A stretch of 64,000 bases of DNA from Ailurus styani. Taxonomy: Eukaryota > Chordata > Mammalia > Carnivora > Ailuridae. Within the stretch, counting starts at the first letter, position 1. Every line of letters starts with the position of its first letter. The stretch spans positions 4,353,939 to 4,417,938 of the forward strand of contig LNAC01000065.1 in NCBI GenBank assembly GCA_002007465.1, read 5' to 3'. The notes beneath the pieces are model-generated. The model did not search any database. It saw only the letters and a list, made by a program, of their open reading frames with translations, and was not told the origin of the DNA. A program made the translations under genes and the position numbers. Shown here piece by piece: positions 1 to 11,210 of this stretch.

Positions 1-1689
1 ATAAATTTAAAATTTTCATCAAATTTTGAAAAATTATGGCCCTTATATCTTTAATTTTTTGTCTCCACTTTCACTCTTTTCCTTTGGGGACTATAATTAT
101 ACATTTATTTGCCTACTTCAGTTTTCCTCATAGTTCACTAATCTTGTTTAATTTATTTCATTTTTAATTGTTTAGGTTACTATAGCCTCCACTTTTTCTT
201 TCGCAGATTTTAATCTGTTGTTAATTCCATCCATAGCTTTGCTATGATGTAATTGGCTAAAAATAACTGGGTATGAAAAAAACTATAGGTGTTATACCTG
301 TACCTTTTTCTATGGTTTGAAACCATGCCAAGTAATCTAAGGTTTTAGATTTCTGTCTTCCCACAAATACAACCAAGTAATAATTTTAAAAAAGATTTTA
401 AATGTTATCAATAAATATATCTCAAATAATACAAATTTTGTTTTGGAGAAAATAAGGAATGAACATTATTTGATTTTCTAAGTTTTATTATCAGCAGCTA
501 GGTATCAACAACCAAATTATGGTAGGAAAAAATGCCTTCAAGGTTTTCAACACTGGGTTAAAATATTGTTTATTTTACAACTTATAAGAAAGTAAGCTAT
601 ATCGTCTTATGAAAAATTTACAATAGAAACAGATTTTAGAACTTGCTCAATAGTAAAATGAAAATTCTGCATTTGAAATTAAAAGTTACTGAAATTTCGC
701 AGGGAAAACAAGTTACAGAAAAATAAAGAAACTTCGTGGAGACACCTTTGCCTCCATGATATAGAAAACTCAGTGTAGGGTTACTGAAGTAAGAACAAAG
801 CTCAGTTTTGAGTGACGAGGAAAGTCAAGACACAAGCTGACCTAGGGTATGTGGTGTTTCCATAAGACCCATGAAATAGTAGAGGTTTTTTTGTTTGTTT
901 TTTTGGTGTTTTTGCCCCTTTTGCTTTATTTCTTTCTGTTCTGATCTTGAAAATGTAATTCTCAGTCCAAAAAGGTAGATGAAGATCTATTCATCAGTTC
1001 TTCATTCTAGGTAATAGGTAGGAAGAGGAGAAGGAAGGAGGGAAAGACCTTTTATGAGATTTCCAAGAAGCTGGGACACAGCATAGTCATGTATGTGCCA
1101 ATGGCTAGAGCTTAGTAACCAGGCCACACGACCTGCAAAGAAGGCTGGGATTTGCAGTTAGAGCTAAAAAACAGATATCCTAACACCAGAAAGGGAACAA
1201 ATATTGAAATAGGCGATGAGTGGCCTCTGCAATATGTTTAAGGTAAAAAAGCATTATCTACAGTATAGCCATATTGTTTATTTAGGGCATTTAACCTCAG
1301 AGGACCCCAGGGATTATTCTAAAGAAATACATCTGCCATGACCCTAGGCTCTCTGGTAAGAGAGCCTGCTATGTTGTTTAGAGTGATTAAAGTCAGCCAC
1401 GGTAAGGAGGCTTATTTCAAGTATGAAAGCTGGAACTGTTGTATAAACTCCTTACAGATTTTAAGGATGTGCTTTAAAAAACTCAATACCATATCAATCA
1501 TAAGGAAATACATAGCTATGAATAAGCCATAAACTTTCACTATGAAAAGGTACATATACATATATTTTTCACCTATACACACAAACTTTCAAATAAAAGG
1601 CAGGATTTTATTTTGAATCTACTGGCTGATCAAAGTTGGAGAGGGAAAATGTATATTGTGTTCCTCAACAGAAATAAAGAATTGTAGTG
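1..1689. other. AT-rich single-copy sequence, no gene seen
   Basis: No SINE, L1 or LTR phrase is recognisable on either strand. Poly-A and poly-T runs are short, with a T/G-rich patch near 888-915. The only open frame (1338-1532, 64 codons) has no recognisable family, no splice context and ordinary AT-rich composition, so I treat it as chance. Confidence 0.6.
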
Positions 1690-1880
1690 ATGACCATTTG
1701 TTGACCACCTACCTACATGTTGCTAAACACTAAATGCTTCACACACACTTATCAAATTATCACCTTTAAAAACACTGAGAAGCAAGCATTATGTTCATTT
1801 TACAGATAAAGCAGTAAGGCAAAGAGGGGTTGAACATTCTCATAAAATAAAATGGGAGTGTTGTGCCTCCCAGATAACAG
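1690..1880 (-). repeat. MIR-type SINE (ancient tRNA-derived)
   Basis: Read on + this follows the reverse complement of MIR in order: a 'TTGACCACCTACCTACATGT' stretch matching the end of the element, then TTATCAAATTATCACCTTTA, then 'CATTTTACAGATAAAGCAGT', then a GGCAAAGAGGGGTTGAAC segment. The order and spacing fit, but divergence is high and there is no target duplication, as expected for an element older than the carnivore radiation. Confidence 0.68.
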
Positions 1881-2728
1881 CCTCACCTACGAGTAGAAAG
1901 GACACTTAATGCCTCAAAATATTAAATTGAATACTTTCTAACACTTGAAGGTATTATTAAAAATAATTTGAGGACTTGACCTCGTTTGGCAAAAATGTAC
2001 TATGTACTAATTCCTTCAGACAATGTAAATGCTAAAGGCATAATTTAGATTCTGTCTTTAGGAAATACGAAATAAGATATTTCACTGAAGTCTTAAAAAT
2101 GAAAGAGATACTGGGACTTTTAACTTTCAGAAATTTTATACTTTTTTATTGAACTAGAAATTGAGGGAGAAAATTCATTTACTGAGTCTTACAGCAAGGC
2201 TATTTCAGAGGACGAATGAGAAGTGTGTGTATGAAAATTGAAAATAAAATGCAAATGTAGCAAAAGTATACAATTTAGTTTGATTACAGTATAGGTCAGC
2301 TTCGCAGATGAGCTGCTTGAAATAGACGATCAAGATTGTATGAGTTAATTTTGTGGCTGATGCTGAGACATAAACTGGCAGTGTTTCTAATGCCCTGCAC
2401 CGGGAAGCACATAATTACTGCTGTTATTAAGGAGGATGTGAATGTGGTCTCCTAGCAATATGCTAAACACCCTCTTTTGAGTACTTAAAGTGCTTCATCT
2501 GCTCCAGTTGGTAAAGGTTTTATTCATATAGAAAGCAGCAGATAAAAAGTAGTAAAAGTGCTATTTAATTCATATATAATATTTAACTCATGTAGGCATA
2601 TACAATTTAATACTGATTTTTAAGTTTAATTCCGAGTAAGTGAGTGATACAGGGAACATAGGTAGGACCGTCTTATGTTTTGTCAGTGCCTTCTATTCTC
2701 TTGTAGGAATTTTAGCTTTTTCTTCTTA
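1881..2728. other. Single-copy sequence, no gene seen
   Basis: AT-rich sequence with no repeat phrase or long open frame that I can recognise. It ends at the target site of the L1 insertion that follows. Confidence 0.55.
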
Positions 2729-2742
2729 GGAAGGATGAATAT

Positions 2743-2985
2743 AGACAAACCATAAGAGACTCCTAATCTCACAAAACAAACTGAGGGTTACTGGGGAGTG
2801 GGAGGGTAGGGAGAGGGTGGATGGGTTATGGACATTGGGGAGGGTTTGTGCTTTGGTGAATGCTGTGAAAGATGTAAGCCTGATGATTCACAGACCTGTA
2901 CCCCTTGGGCAAAGAATAAAAATAAAATTAAAAAAAAAAAGGCCTACATTAAGAAAAATAAAAGATCTTAACTAAAAAAAAAAAG
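2743..2985 (+). mobile_element. L1 3' end, 5'-truncated, with apparent 3' transduction
   Basis: Seen: the caniform L1 3' UTR end (ACAAACCATAAGAGACTCCT ... GGGTTACTGGGGAGTGGGAG ... CAGACCTGTACCCCTTGGGC), an AATAAA signal and a poly-A run at about 2929-2940. About 33 non-L1 bases follow (2941-2973), containing an AATAAA-like AAAATAAAAG. A second A run then ends at about 2984. A perfect 14-bp direct repeat, GGAAGGATGAATAT, flanks the whole unit at 2729-2742 and 2986-2999, so both A runs and the intervening bases arrived in one event. Only about 190 bp of L1 is present and it carries no ORF2. Confidence 0.9.
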
Positions 2986-3146
2986 GGAAGGATGAATATT
3001 TTCTTCTAGGATGAAAGTAAGTCAGGAATATCTTCACATATTAATAATTATAATAACAACAATAGTAGTAGCTGTAACTGTTTCTTATTTTTCATTTTTA
3101 AATATCTCCTAGTCAATAACACTCAGATTAAAGTGAAAGTGTCCTT

Positions 3147-3330
3147 GGGGCGCCTGGGTGGCTCAGTTGTTAAGTGTGTGCCTTTGGCTCTGGTCATGAT
3201 TCCCAGGGTCCTGGGTTCAAGCCCCACATCAGGCTCTCTGCTCATCAGGAAGCCTGCTTCTCCCTTTCCCACTCCCCCTGCTTATGTTCCCTTTCTCTCT
3301 GTCAAATAAATCTTTAAAAAAACAAAAAAA
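3147..3330 (+). mobile_element. can-SINE (caniform type)
   Basis: tRNA-Lys-derived head GGGGCGCCTGGGTGGCTCAG, a B-box-like GGGTTCAAGCCCC, a CT-rich middle, then AAATAAATCTTT and a poly-A tail. The probable target duplication is short and imperfect (GTGAAAGT before the head and after the tail). Confidence 0.93.
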
Positions 3331-3580
3331 GGTGAAAGTAACCTCTCATTGAGGCTTACATGTATAGATTATTCGTGTTCTCCAGAAAAAAGATAGAGAA
3401 ATCCCATAAAAGAATCCATGATTTTATAACTTAACTGTTACCATCATTTTAGCCTCCTCAACTCAGGATTAACAACTATTTCTTATCCTAATGTATAAAA
3501 ATGTTGAAAAAAATCATTGCCAAGACACATGTCAAGGAGCATTTTTCCTGTGTTTTCTTCTGGTTTTATAGTTTTCAGTC

Positions 3581-3767
3581 TTTTTTTTTTTTTTTAGATT
3601 TTATTTGACACAGAGAGAGAGAACACAGGCGGGGGGAGCAACAGAGGGAGAGGGAGAAGCAGACCTGCCACTGAGCAGGGAACCCAATACAGGGCTCAAT
3701 ACAGAACCCTGGGATCATGACCTGTGCTGAAGGGAGAGGCTTAAACAACTGAGCCACCCAGGAGCCC
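3581..3767 (-). mobile_element. can-SINE (caniform type)
   Basis: The T run at 3581-3595 is the reversed A tail, followed by AGATTTTATTTGACACAGAG, and the head reads GAGCCACCCAGGAGCCC. The direct repeat TTATAGTTTTCAGTC (3567-3580 region) recurs as TTATAGTTTCAGTC at 3768-3781. The short open frame across it is only SINE sequence. Confidence 0.93.
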
Positions 3768-3829
3768 TTATAGTTTCAGTCTTGGAAGTCTTTAATCTGT
3801 TTTAGTTAATTTTTATAAGTGGTGAAAAT

Positions 3830-5300
3830 AGCGGTTTAGTTTCTTTTTTTTATATGGAATATTCAGTTTTTCCAGTGCCATTTATTGAAGATACATGGTC
3901 TTTTCTCCATTGAGTAGTACTGGTTTGTCAAATGTTAGTTGACTGTATATGATGCATGGGCTTATTTCTGCGCTCTCTGTTCTGTTCTGCTGGTCTATGT
4001 ACCTATTTTTATGTTCGTACCATACTGTTTTGATTACAGTAGCTTCATAATGTAGCTTGAAATTAGGAAGCATAATGTTTCCTATTTTATTCTTTCTTGG
4101 GTTTGCTTTGACTACTTAGGGTCTTTTGTGGTTCCATACAAATTTCAGGATTGGTTTTTCTACCTATGTAAAAAAGCCCTTGGAATCTTGATACGGATTG
4201 CATGGAATTTATAAATGGCTTTGGGTAGTATGGATATTTTAATATTAATTATTTTGATCCATGAACACGAGATGTCGTTCCATTTACATATCCTCATCAA
4301 TTTCTTTTCTCATTGTCTTTCAGTTAGTTTATAGATCTTTCACCTCTTTTGTTAAATTTATTCCTAAGTTTTTTTTTATTTCTGATGCTATTGTAAATGG
4401 GATTGTTTTTTATTTTTTTCAAGTTTTTTTTGTAGTGTTTAGAAATGCAACATAGTTTTGTATTGATTTTTGTATATTGCAGTTTTACTGAATTCATTAG
4501 TTCTAAGGTTTTTTTGTGGGGGGGGAGGGGTTCTTACAATTTTCTATACATAAGAACATATCACCTGCAAATAGGGATAGTTTTCCTTCTTACTTTCCAG
4601 TTTGAATGGCTTCTATTTCTTTCCCTTGCCCAATTTCTCTGTATAGAATTTCCATTAGTATGCTGAAAAGGAGTAGTGAGAGAAGATACACTTGTTACAT
4701 TCCTGTTTTAACAGGAAAGCTTTGTACATTTCACCATTAACTATGAAGCTAGTGTGGGCTTGTTTTTATATAAATTTCCAGTTTGATCTCTTCTTTGACC
4801 CATTGGTTATTCAAGAGTATGTCGTTTAGCATCCTCATGCTTGTGAATTTTTCAGTTTTCATCCTGTTACTGATTTCTAGTTTCATGCCATGTAGTTGGT
4901 AAAAACAGTTGGTATGATTTCATTCTTGTTCTGTGATCTGAAATATGATTTACCCTGTACAGTGTTTCATGTGTGCCTGACAAGAATGTGTGTTCTGTTG
5001 CTGGCGGATGGAATATTCTGTCAATGTGTGTTAGGGCCATTGATCTAAGGTGTAGTTCAAGTTGATATTTGTTTACTAATTTTTTTTTGGTTTATTTGGA
5101 TGATCTATTCATTGTTGAAAGTGAGATATTAAAGTCCCCCACTATTACTGCATTTATGTCTTTCTCCTTTCAGATCTGTTTTATTTACTTGCTATATTGA
5201 GGTGCTCTGACATTTGGTGTATATGTAATTATGTCTTCCTGATGAATCAACCCTGATGTCCTTACATAATGACCTTCTTTGTCTCATTACTATTCTTGAA
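3830..5300 (-). mobile_element. Old L1 (L1M-type) ORF2 fragment with internal deletion
   Basis: The + strand reads as antisense L1 ORF2: 'TGCCATTTATTGAAGA', 'CATACTGTTTTGATTACAGT', 'GGTCTTTTGTGGTTCCATAC', 'TGGGATTG', 'ATCACCTGCAAATAGGGATA', and later 'GAATGTGTGTTCTGTTGCTG' and 'ATTGAAAGTGAGATATTAAA'. The element's 3' side lies at low coordinates. Around 4770 the homology jumps upstream in ORF2, so several hundred bases of the reverse-transcriptase region are missing. Frames are broken many times and no functional protein remains. Confidence 0.87.
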
Positions 5301-7180
5301 TTTTCTTTCTCTTTCCACCAGTTCGAGTCCCCCTATGCAAGGCAACCTTGCCAACCAGTTCTAGAAAACAGGGGAGCCACAAGATAGAAAGAGCTAGAAT
5401 CCCTAAGTCATTACTCAGAAAAGAGACCCAACAATACAGAAAATTGATTTTGAACTCTTGGGTACCCAGAAATAAATGTCAATTTTTTGTGAACTATGTT
5501 TATTATAACAGTCAGTGTTGCCCCAACTAATGCATGTGTATTTTCCGTACTCCTTGCCTGGGAGATTGGCTTAGGGATGGATACGGAATACAGCCATAGG
5601 TTGAATCGTGAGAGGCATGTTTCTTGACCACAGTAATTGGGAAATCACACAGCTTAACCTTGCTCAATTAAAACAACAGAAATTGTCTAAGAATGTATGA
5701 GATTGGAAGATCGGGAAGTCTTACAAAGTAGCTCTTAGTATCAGCAGCCAGCTCCCCTCTTACTGCAGTGGGAGAGCCGTCCACATAACGATTGAGTCTC
5801 TTCCCACTTGTGTCCTGACTAGTGTGTCTTCTATCTCTCTTAAGGGTTTTCCTCTATTGATTATCTTCTACCTCTTATGCTTTTCAACACCTTTCACTTT
5901 TTCCATCACCTTTCATTAGCATTCAAATATTCTCAGGTCATTTTACCCTCTACAACTACTGCTTTCAACTATATAACCTTGATTCCATTTTCCTTTGCTA
6001 TTACTCACAACATAGTCTCATACCCATTCTGTACAATAAACTCCATTGTCACCTGTTGAGTATCAGACTCCTGGAACTACTCCACAGCATGGTCTGTGGT
6101 GAGGCAGAGCTTTTATTTTGAAAGCAACATTTTGCATGGCTGGAGTTCCTAAGAAAAAAGCAGAGATTTCTCATTCTCCCATAATACCAGATGGAGGTAT
6201 GTTTGGGCCTGCCTTGATTTTTATCACACAAGGGTAAGGTACTTTGTCAGTTTGGAAATAAACTGCTTGGCAATGGGCAATGTAAGTTTGGATACTAGTG
6301 TATTAACAGGAGCTGAGTGGGAATGCATGCTGCTTAGCACCTGGAGTCTTTGAGGGCACAGGAGACTTCCCCTGCTTGGGGGAGGGAATCACTGTTTCTG
6401 TGGGAAGCTGTATTTGGATGCAGCCTCTTCCCCTAGGAGAAAGGTGTAGGGGAAGCCTTTGTTCCAGATAACTCTTGATGTAGGCATGACAAAGAGAACA
6501 CTCAGGATGGGCAAACCTATTCCTTGCATTATACTTGCAGAAAGAATAATCAGATTGCTGTTTCTACTTTCTTGCATTTGCTTTCAGTTCCCTACAACTC
6601 TGAAACTCCTTTTACCATATCACTTACTTTCCTGTGGCTAAATCCAAAGAACATTAAGTTCACATTAAACTTGCTCTTGTGGGATATTTTATCACATTTG
6701 TCCACTTGAATGCTCTTAATTTGATATCTCCCACAACCTTTCTGGGAGGTTGTAATGAGCAAAACCTCAGGTCAAATGCAGCCTTACATACAGTTAGCTA
6801 TTAAACAAATATCTATGAGAAAGTGGTCACAGAGCAGTTCATAAACCTGTCTTGGCAACAGAAAAGTCCTAGCTCTCTGTCCTTCCAGGTGCTCTGATCA
6901 CACCTTTATGAGGCAGACTCATCCATTCCAGAGCCTGATCCAGAGTCACAACTCATCCATGTCATGTTATCAGAAATAAAAACCAATGCCAGAACACAGT
7001 GCAACACAACACCCTAATGTGGAAACATTTGGGGATAAAGCCAACCCTATAAACTGTTGGATACTTCATTAAAGGTGGGGGAAAGCCTCTATTTCAGGAT
7101 ACTGAATATTACTAATGAGAGCCCATTTCCTACATTCATCATAATAATTAAGAAATCACTTTTATCATAGTGCTAATTTT
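5301..7180. other. Single-copy sequence, no gene seen
   Basis: Mixed composition, slightly richer in GC near 6330-6460. Open frames of about 60 codons occur on both strands and overlap each other (6389-6709), which is the pattern of chance frames. No repeat family was recognised with confidence. Confidence 0.5.
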
Positions 7181-7355
7181 TTTAAAGATTTTATTTATTT
7201 ATTTGACAGAGAGAGATTACAAGTAGGCAGACAGAGAGGAGGAAGCAGGCTCCCTGCTGAGCAGAGAGCCCAATCCTGGCCTCGATCCCAGGACCCTGAG
7301 ATCATGACCTGAGCCGAAGGCAGAGGCTTTAACCCACTGAGCCACCCAGGCGCCC
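7181..7355 (-). mobile_element. can-SINE (mustelid type)
   Basis: Reversed tail TTTTTTTAAAGATTTTATTT and reversed head ACTGAGCCACCCAGGCGCCC, with the mustelid-type GGCTTTAACCCACTGAGCC junction. A 14-bp duplication with one mismatch flanks it (AGTGCTAATTTTTT from 7169; AGTGGTAATTTTTT from 7356). Confidence 0.95.
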
Positions 7356-8125
7356 AGTGGTAATTTTTTATTAAACAATTGTTGATCAAGTTAGGGATTT
7401 CAGAAAAGCTTGCATCAGCCACCTCTGGAACATGACCGCCCCTTATATAATATCTAATGAACTAACTCCCTGGAAAGTGCTTCTTGGTATCATGACCGCT
7501 GAGCACCCTGGACTAGGCCTTCTTGGTTATGCACCTGATTCTTCCTGGAAGTCAAATGTGAAAGTAATTGACACATGCATTGTATCCCATCAATACTGAG
7601 TGATTTAAAGGAAATTGCAAGTACGATGACCACTGGACTGGCAATGTTGTTTCTTCCCCATGCTGCTGCTCGGTCAGTTCCTGAAGCACGCTTACCAGCT
7701 TAGCTACATCTGCAAATTCATTAAATTTATGAAAGATAAAACCCTTACTTAGAAAGGATCTTGTCCTATTTCTTCCTCCTGCCTCCCTTTCTACCTTCTT
7801 GCATTTCTCTTCATCACCAAGCACTTTCCAAATACAGTTAATTTTCTTTTAAAAGATGGATGCTCATGTTTCAGTACTATGTCTATCTAAAAGTAAATCT
7901 TTAGTGCTTTTTTTCTTTGTAAGTTCTTAGGCAGAGAAATAAGTTATTAGTATATTCTTCAGTTTTTATTATACTATTTTTTGTCACAAAAAACTACTGT
8001 TATTTTCTTTCTGATCTTTGTCCCTGACTCTGATTTTCTTCTTTATCCAGTTCCGTAAGTGTGATATATGTCCTTAGAATGTCTGTATCTTTTTGTAATA
8101 CAAGTGTTGCTTCATTTGTATTTTT
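7356..8125. other. Single-copy sequence, no gene seen
   Basis: No recognisable coding or repeat content. The 90-codon minus frame at 7552-7824 has no hydrophobic segment, motif or family that I recognise. Confidence 0.5.
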
Positions 8126-9130
8126 TAATTAGTAGACGTTAGTTTTAGAGTTTTAGCTTTACAGAAAGACTGAGCAGAAAGTATAGAGTTCCACATAACT
8201 GTCCACGTTTCCCCTATTATTAATATTTTGCATGAGTGAAGTAATTTATTACAATCAATGAAGCAATATTGACATGTTATTAACTGACATTCATGCTTTA
8301 CAACAGAATTCACTCTTCGGGTTGAACAGTTCTGTGGGTTTTAACAAATACATAATGTGAGGCATTTACCATCATATTGCACGGAAGAGTTTCACTGCCC
8401 TAAAAATCCCCTGTGCTACTCCTCTTCATCGTTCCCCTAGCCCCCGCCCTGGGCCTTTTAATCCTTGCCAAACACTGATCTCTTAACTGTCATATCCTTT
8501 TTCCTTTTTGAGAATGCTCTACCGCTTGAATCATACTGTTGGTAGCCTTTTCAGACTGGCTTCTTTCACTTAGTAGTGTGTCTTCCTCCATGTGTTTTTA
8601 GTGGCTTGATAGCTCATTTCTTTTTATTAAAATTTCTTATTATTAATAATAGTCCATTGTCTGGATGTACCACAGTTTGTTGGTATATCCACCCTATTAG
8701 AGGATATTTTAGTTGCTTCCAAGCTTTGGCAGTTACGTGCAGATTTTTGTGTGGACGTAAGTTTTCAATTCTTTGGGTAAATACCGAGGGGCATGATCAC
8801 TACAATGAATGGTAATATGTTTAGTTTTTTAAGAAACTCCCCAAATGTCTTTCAGAGTGGCGATACCAGTCTGCATTCCCAACAAAAATGAACAAGAGTT
8901 CCTGTCCCTCTACATCCTCCTCAGCATCTCCAGCATTCGGTGTCATCAGTGCTCTGGACGTTGACCATTCTACCAGGTACATGGTGATATCTCCATGTTG
9001 TTTTGATTTGTAATTCTCTAATGACATACGATGTTAAGTATCTTTTTATATGCTTTTTTCTTTTTTTTTTTTTTTTTGCCTCTTGCATCTCTGTTTTGCT
9101 GAAGTTTCTATTCAGATCTTTTGAATCTGC
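8126..9130 (-). mobile_element. Old L1 (L1M-type) 3' UTR and ORF2 3' end
   Basis: The + strand follows antisense L1 in order: 3' UTR 'TTTTAGCTTTACAGAAAGAC', 'TTTCACTGCCCTAAAAATCC', 'CACTGATCTCTTAACTGTC', then ORF2 phrases 'GGATGTACCACAGTTTGTTG', 'GTTGCTTCCAAGCTTTGGCA', 'GGGTAAATACCGAGGGGCAT' and 'GACATACGATGTTAAGTATC'. About 1 kb is nearly collinear. Many substitutions and frameshifts make it a dead fossil. The match fades after the T run at about 9060-9077. Confidence 0.9.
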
Positions 9131-9514
9131 CTTGCTCTCCAGTTTTGGGGGCAGAGCTTTGCCTTCTGACTTCAATTCTCTGATGGATCTAAAAAGAATT
9201 GGTGGTTTTTAGTTTAGCTTTTTTCTTGTTCTGAGGATGAAGGACACTTTCCACGGTTTTTACATGTCTGACCTGAAATGGTAAATCTGGTGTTGTTTTT
9301 AATTCAAATAAATTTACTCTAAATATTTAAGATTTACTCTTGTGCCTCAAGATCATCAACCTTATCCATTGCCGAATATTTTATACTATGTCCCAGGCAC
9401 GTATCACTTCTGATGATTGGTATCTTGGATGTTTCTAACTTCTACACCAACAATTGTCTGATGGACATACTCGCACATGTTTCTTAGTTCATATTTTCTT
9501 TTATAGTTATAATG
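9131..9514. other. Single-copy sequence, no gene seen
   Basis: Short unassigned stretch between an old L1 and a MIR. Nothing else is recognised. Confidence 0.5.
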
Positions 9515-9690
9515 TGCTGTTTTCCTACATATATTACCTCCATAAACTCATTTCATCCTTAAGATAATTTTGAGAGAAACACTATTCCTATTCTAAGTTT
9601 TCCAAAGAAGTAACTGAGACACAGAAAAGTAAATTGCTCAGTAGTAAGTGGATATGTAAAATAAACCTAAATCATCTGACTTCAGAGATA
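9515..9690 (-). repeat. MIR-type SINE
   Basis: Reverse-complement MIR order is visible: 'ACTCATTTCATCCTTAAGAT', 'CACTATTCCTATTCTAAGTT', 'AAGTAACTGAGACACAGAAA', 'AAATTGCTCAGTAGTAAGTG', then the GACTTCAGAG region. Diverged, with no flanking duplication. Confidence 0.68.
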
Positions 9691-9739
9691 ACATTAACCA
9701 CTATATTATACTTGGTTTTATAGTGTTACATAACTTGAA

Positions 9740-10440
9740 TTACACTTATAGAGTACAATCGGGAGTAATTTTGTTGACTATATCTACATATCCCAAATGG
9801 CTACACATTCCCATTTCCACCAGTGGGTGATATGAGTGGCTGTCTCTTCTTAGGGTTAACAACCTCATTATTGGCTATATTCTTAGGTTTTGTATCATGC
9901 TGATAGGTAACCATACTGAGAGGCATAAACATGTATCTTACTGTTTTAATTTAATTTGATTTGGTAATTTAGTTTATCCTGTTGTTGAATTTCTAATGAG
10001 ATTAAGATTATTTGGGCTATCTCTTCTGTGAAAATTCTAGTCCTGGGGTATCTGGGTGGCTCAGTCAGCTAAGCAGCCAGCTCTTGATTTTGGTTCAAGT
10101 CATGATCTCGGGGCCCTAGGAGCTAGTCCCAAGTTGGGCTCCATGATGGGAGTCTGTTCAAAGATTGTCTGTCTCACTCCACCTTTCCCTCTTCACCTCC
10201 TCATGCTCACTCATGCAATCTCTCTCAAATAAAAAAATAAATCTTTAAAAAAAATTCCTTCACCATTTTAAACCCAGTTATTATCATGTTCTTATTAATT
10301 TGTAGGAGTTTTCTTATGTATTCTAAATATTCATGGTTTATTAGTTTTAGTATCTTAAATATCTTCTCCCAGAATGTCATCAGGTCTGGCACATACATTT
10401 GTGGTATCTTTTATTAAATAAAATCTTTGATGTTAGGAAT
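9740..10440 (-). mobile_element. Old L1 ORF2 3' fragment, split by a SINE
   Basis: Weak but collinear antisense L1 matches: 'ACATTCCCATTTCCACCAGT', 'TTGGCTATATTC', 'CCATACTGAGAGGCATAAAC', then after the SINE 'TTTGTAGGAGTTTTCTTATG', 'TCTTCTCCCAGAATGTCATC' and 'TAAAATCTTTGATG'. It is probably the 3' side of the same element that resumes at 10981. Confidence 0.55.
10043..10254 (+). mobile_element. can-SINE (older subfamily) inside an L1
   Basis: Head TATCTGGGTGGCTCAGTCAG, longer middle (AGCTCTTGATTTTGGTTCAA), tail ATAAATCTTTAAAAAAAA. The duplication AAAATTC(C/T) is short. The 'gactcttgatttcgg'-type middle marks it as older than the mustelid-type copies. Confidence 0.9.
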
Positions 10441-10980
10441 TTATCACAGATCCTGAAGGAAATACCCAGAATGCCTAGAAAGGTCACATGAGGAAGATAA
10501 GGCAGAATGCAAACAGAGAGAGGCAGGATCTGGGACCTATGCCTTTATTAGGATCTGTGGATAGAGTGCTTCGGGATTCTAGGGCTAAGGCCAGATTGAT
10601 TAATTCAAACCAAAAGAGCAGGGCTTTGCCAAGCCATGTGAGGGTCTTCTCAAAGAGGCCCATAATGGGAAAGCACTGGGAAGCAGGGGAAATCATAGAG
10701 CTATTGGAGAAATGATATCTGGAACTTAGCATCTGCTTGTGCCTCTGCAGGCTGCTATCCATGGCATGCACTTATGTGAGGGATCTAGTATCCGTTGAAG
10801 GTCCTTGAAGGCTGCTTAGCCAAACAAAATGGATGTTAAAGCAGCAATAACAAGGAGTAGCTTAACTGAACTTTCAACAGATGTCGTCAAGTCAATCAGT
10901 GTTTTGCCTTCTAGTGAGTGCTTTTGACATCCTATTGAGGTCTCACTTCCTACCCTACCTCATAGTGATAGTGACCTGAA
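10441..10980. other. Unassigned 540-bp block interrupting an old L1
   Basis: Less AT-rich than its surroundings, with no L1 homology, and it separates two antisense L1 segments that would otherwise be near neighbours. Two overlapping opposite-strand frames (10484-10771 minus, 10488-10715 plus) suggest chance or an old mobile-element remnant. The length would suit an LTR, but I see no clear TG...CA ends. Confidence 0.4.
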
Positions 10981-11210
10981 TTTTTGTCTTCGCCTTGATG
11001 GTTTTACTCTTCACATTTAGGTCTTTGATTTATCAGGATCCATATGAGCCAGGGATTCAGCTTTCTTTTTCTTGTCTAGTTAGCCAGCTTTCCCAGAACC
11101 ATGGCCCATTGGGTTATATGGTCACCTTTATCATTTCAAAGTTTTTATGTATATGTACATCTATTTCGGAAATCTCTTTTCTATTCCAAAGATCTAGGGA
11201 TATTTCATAG

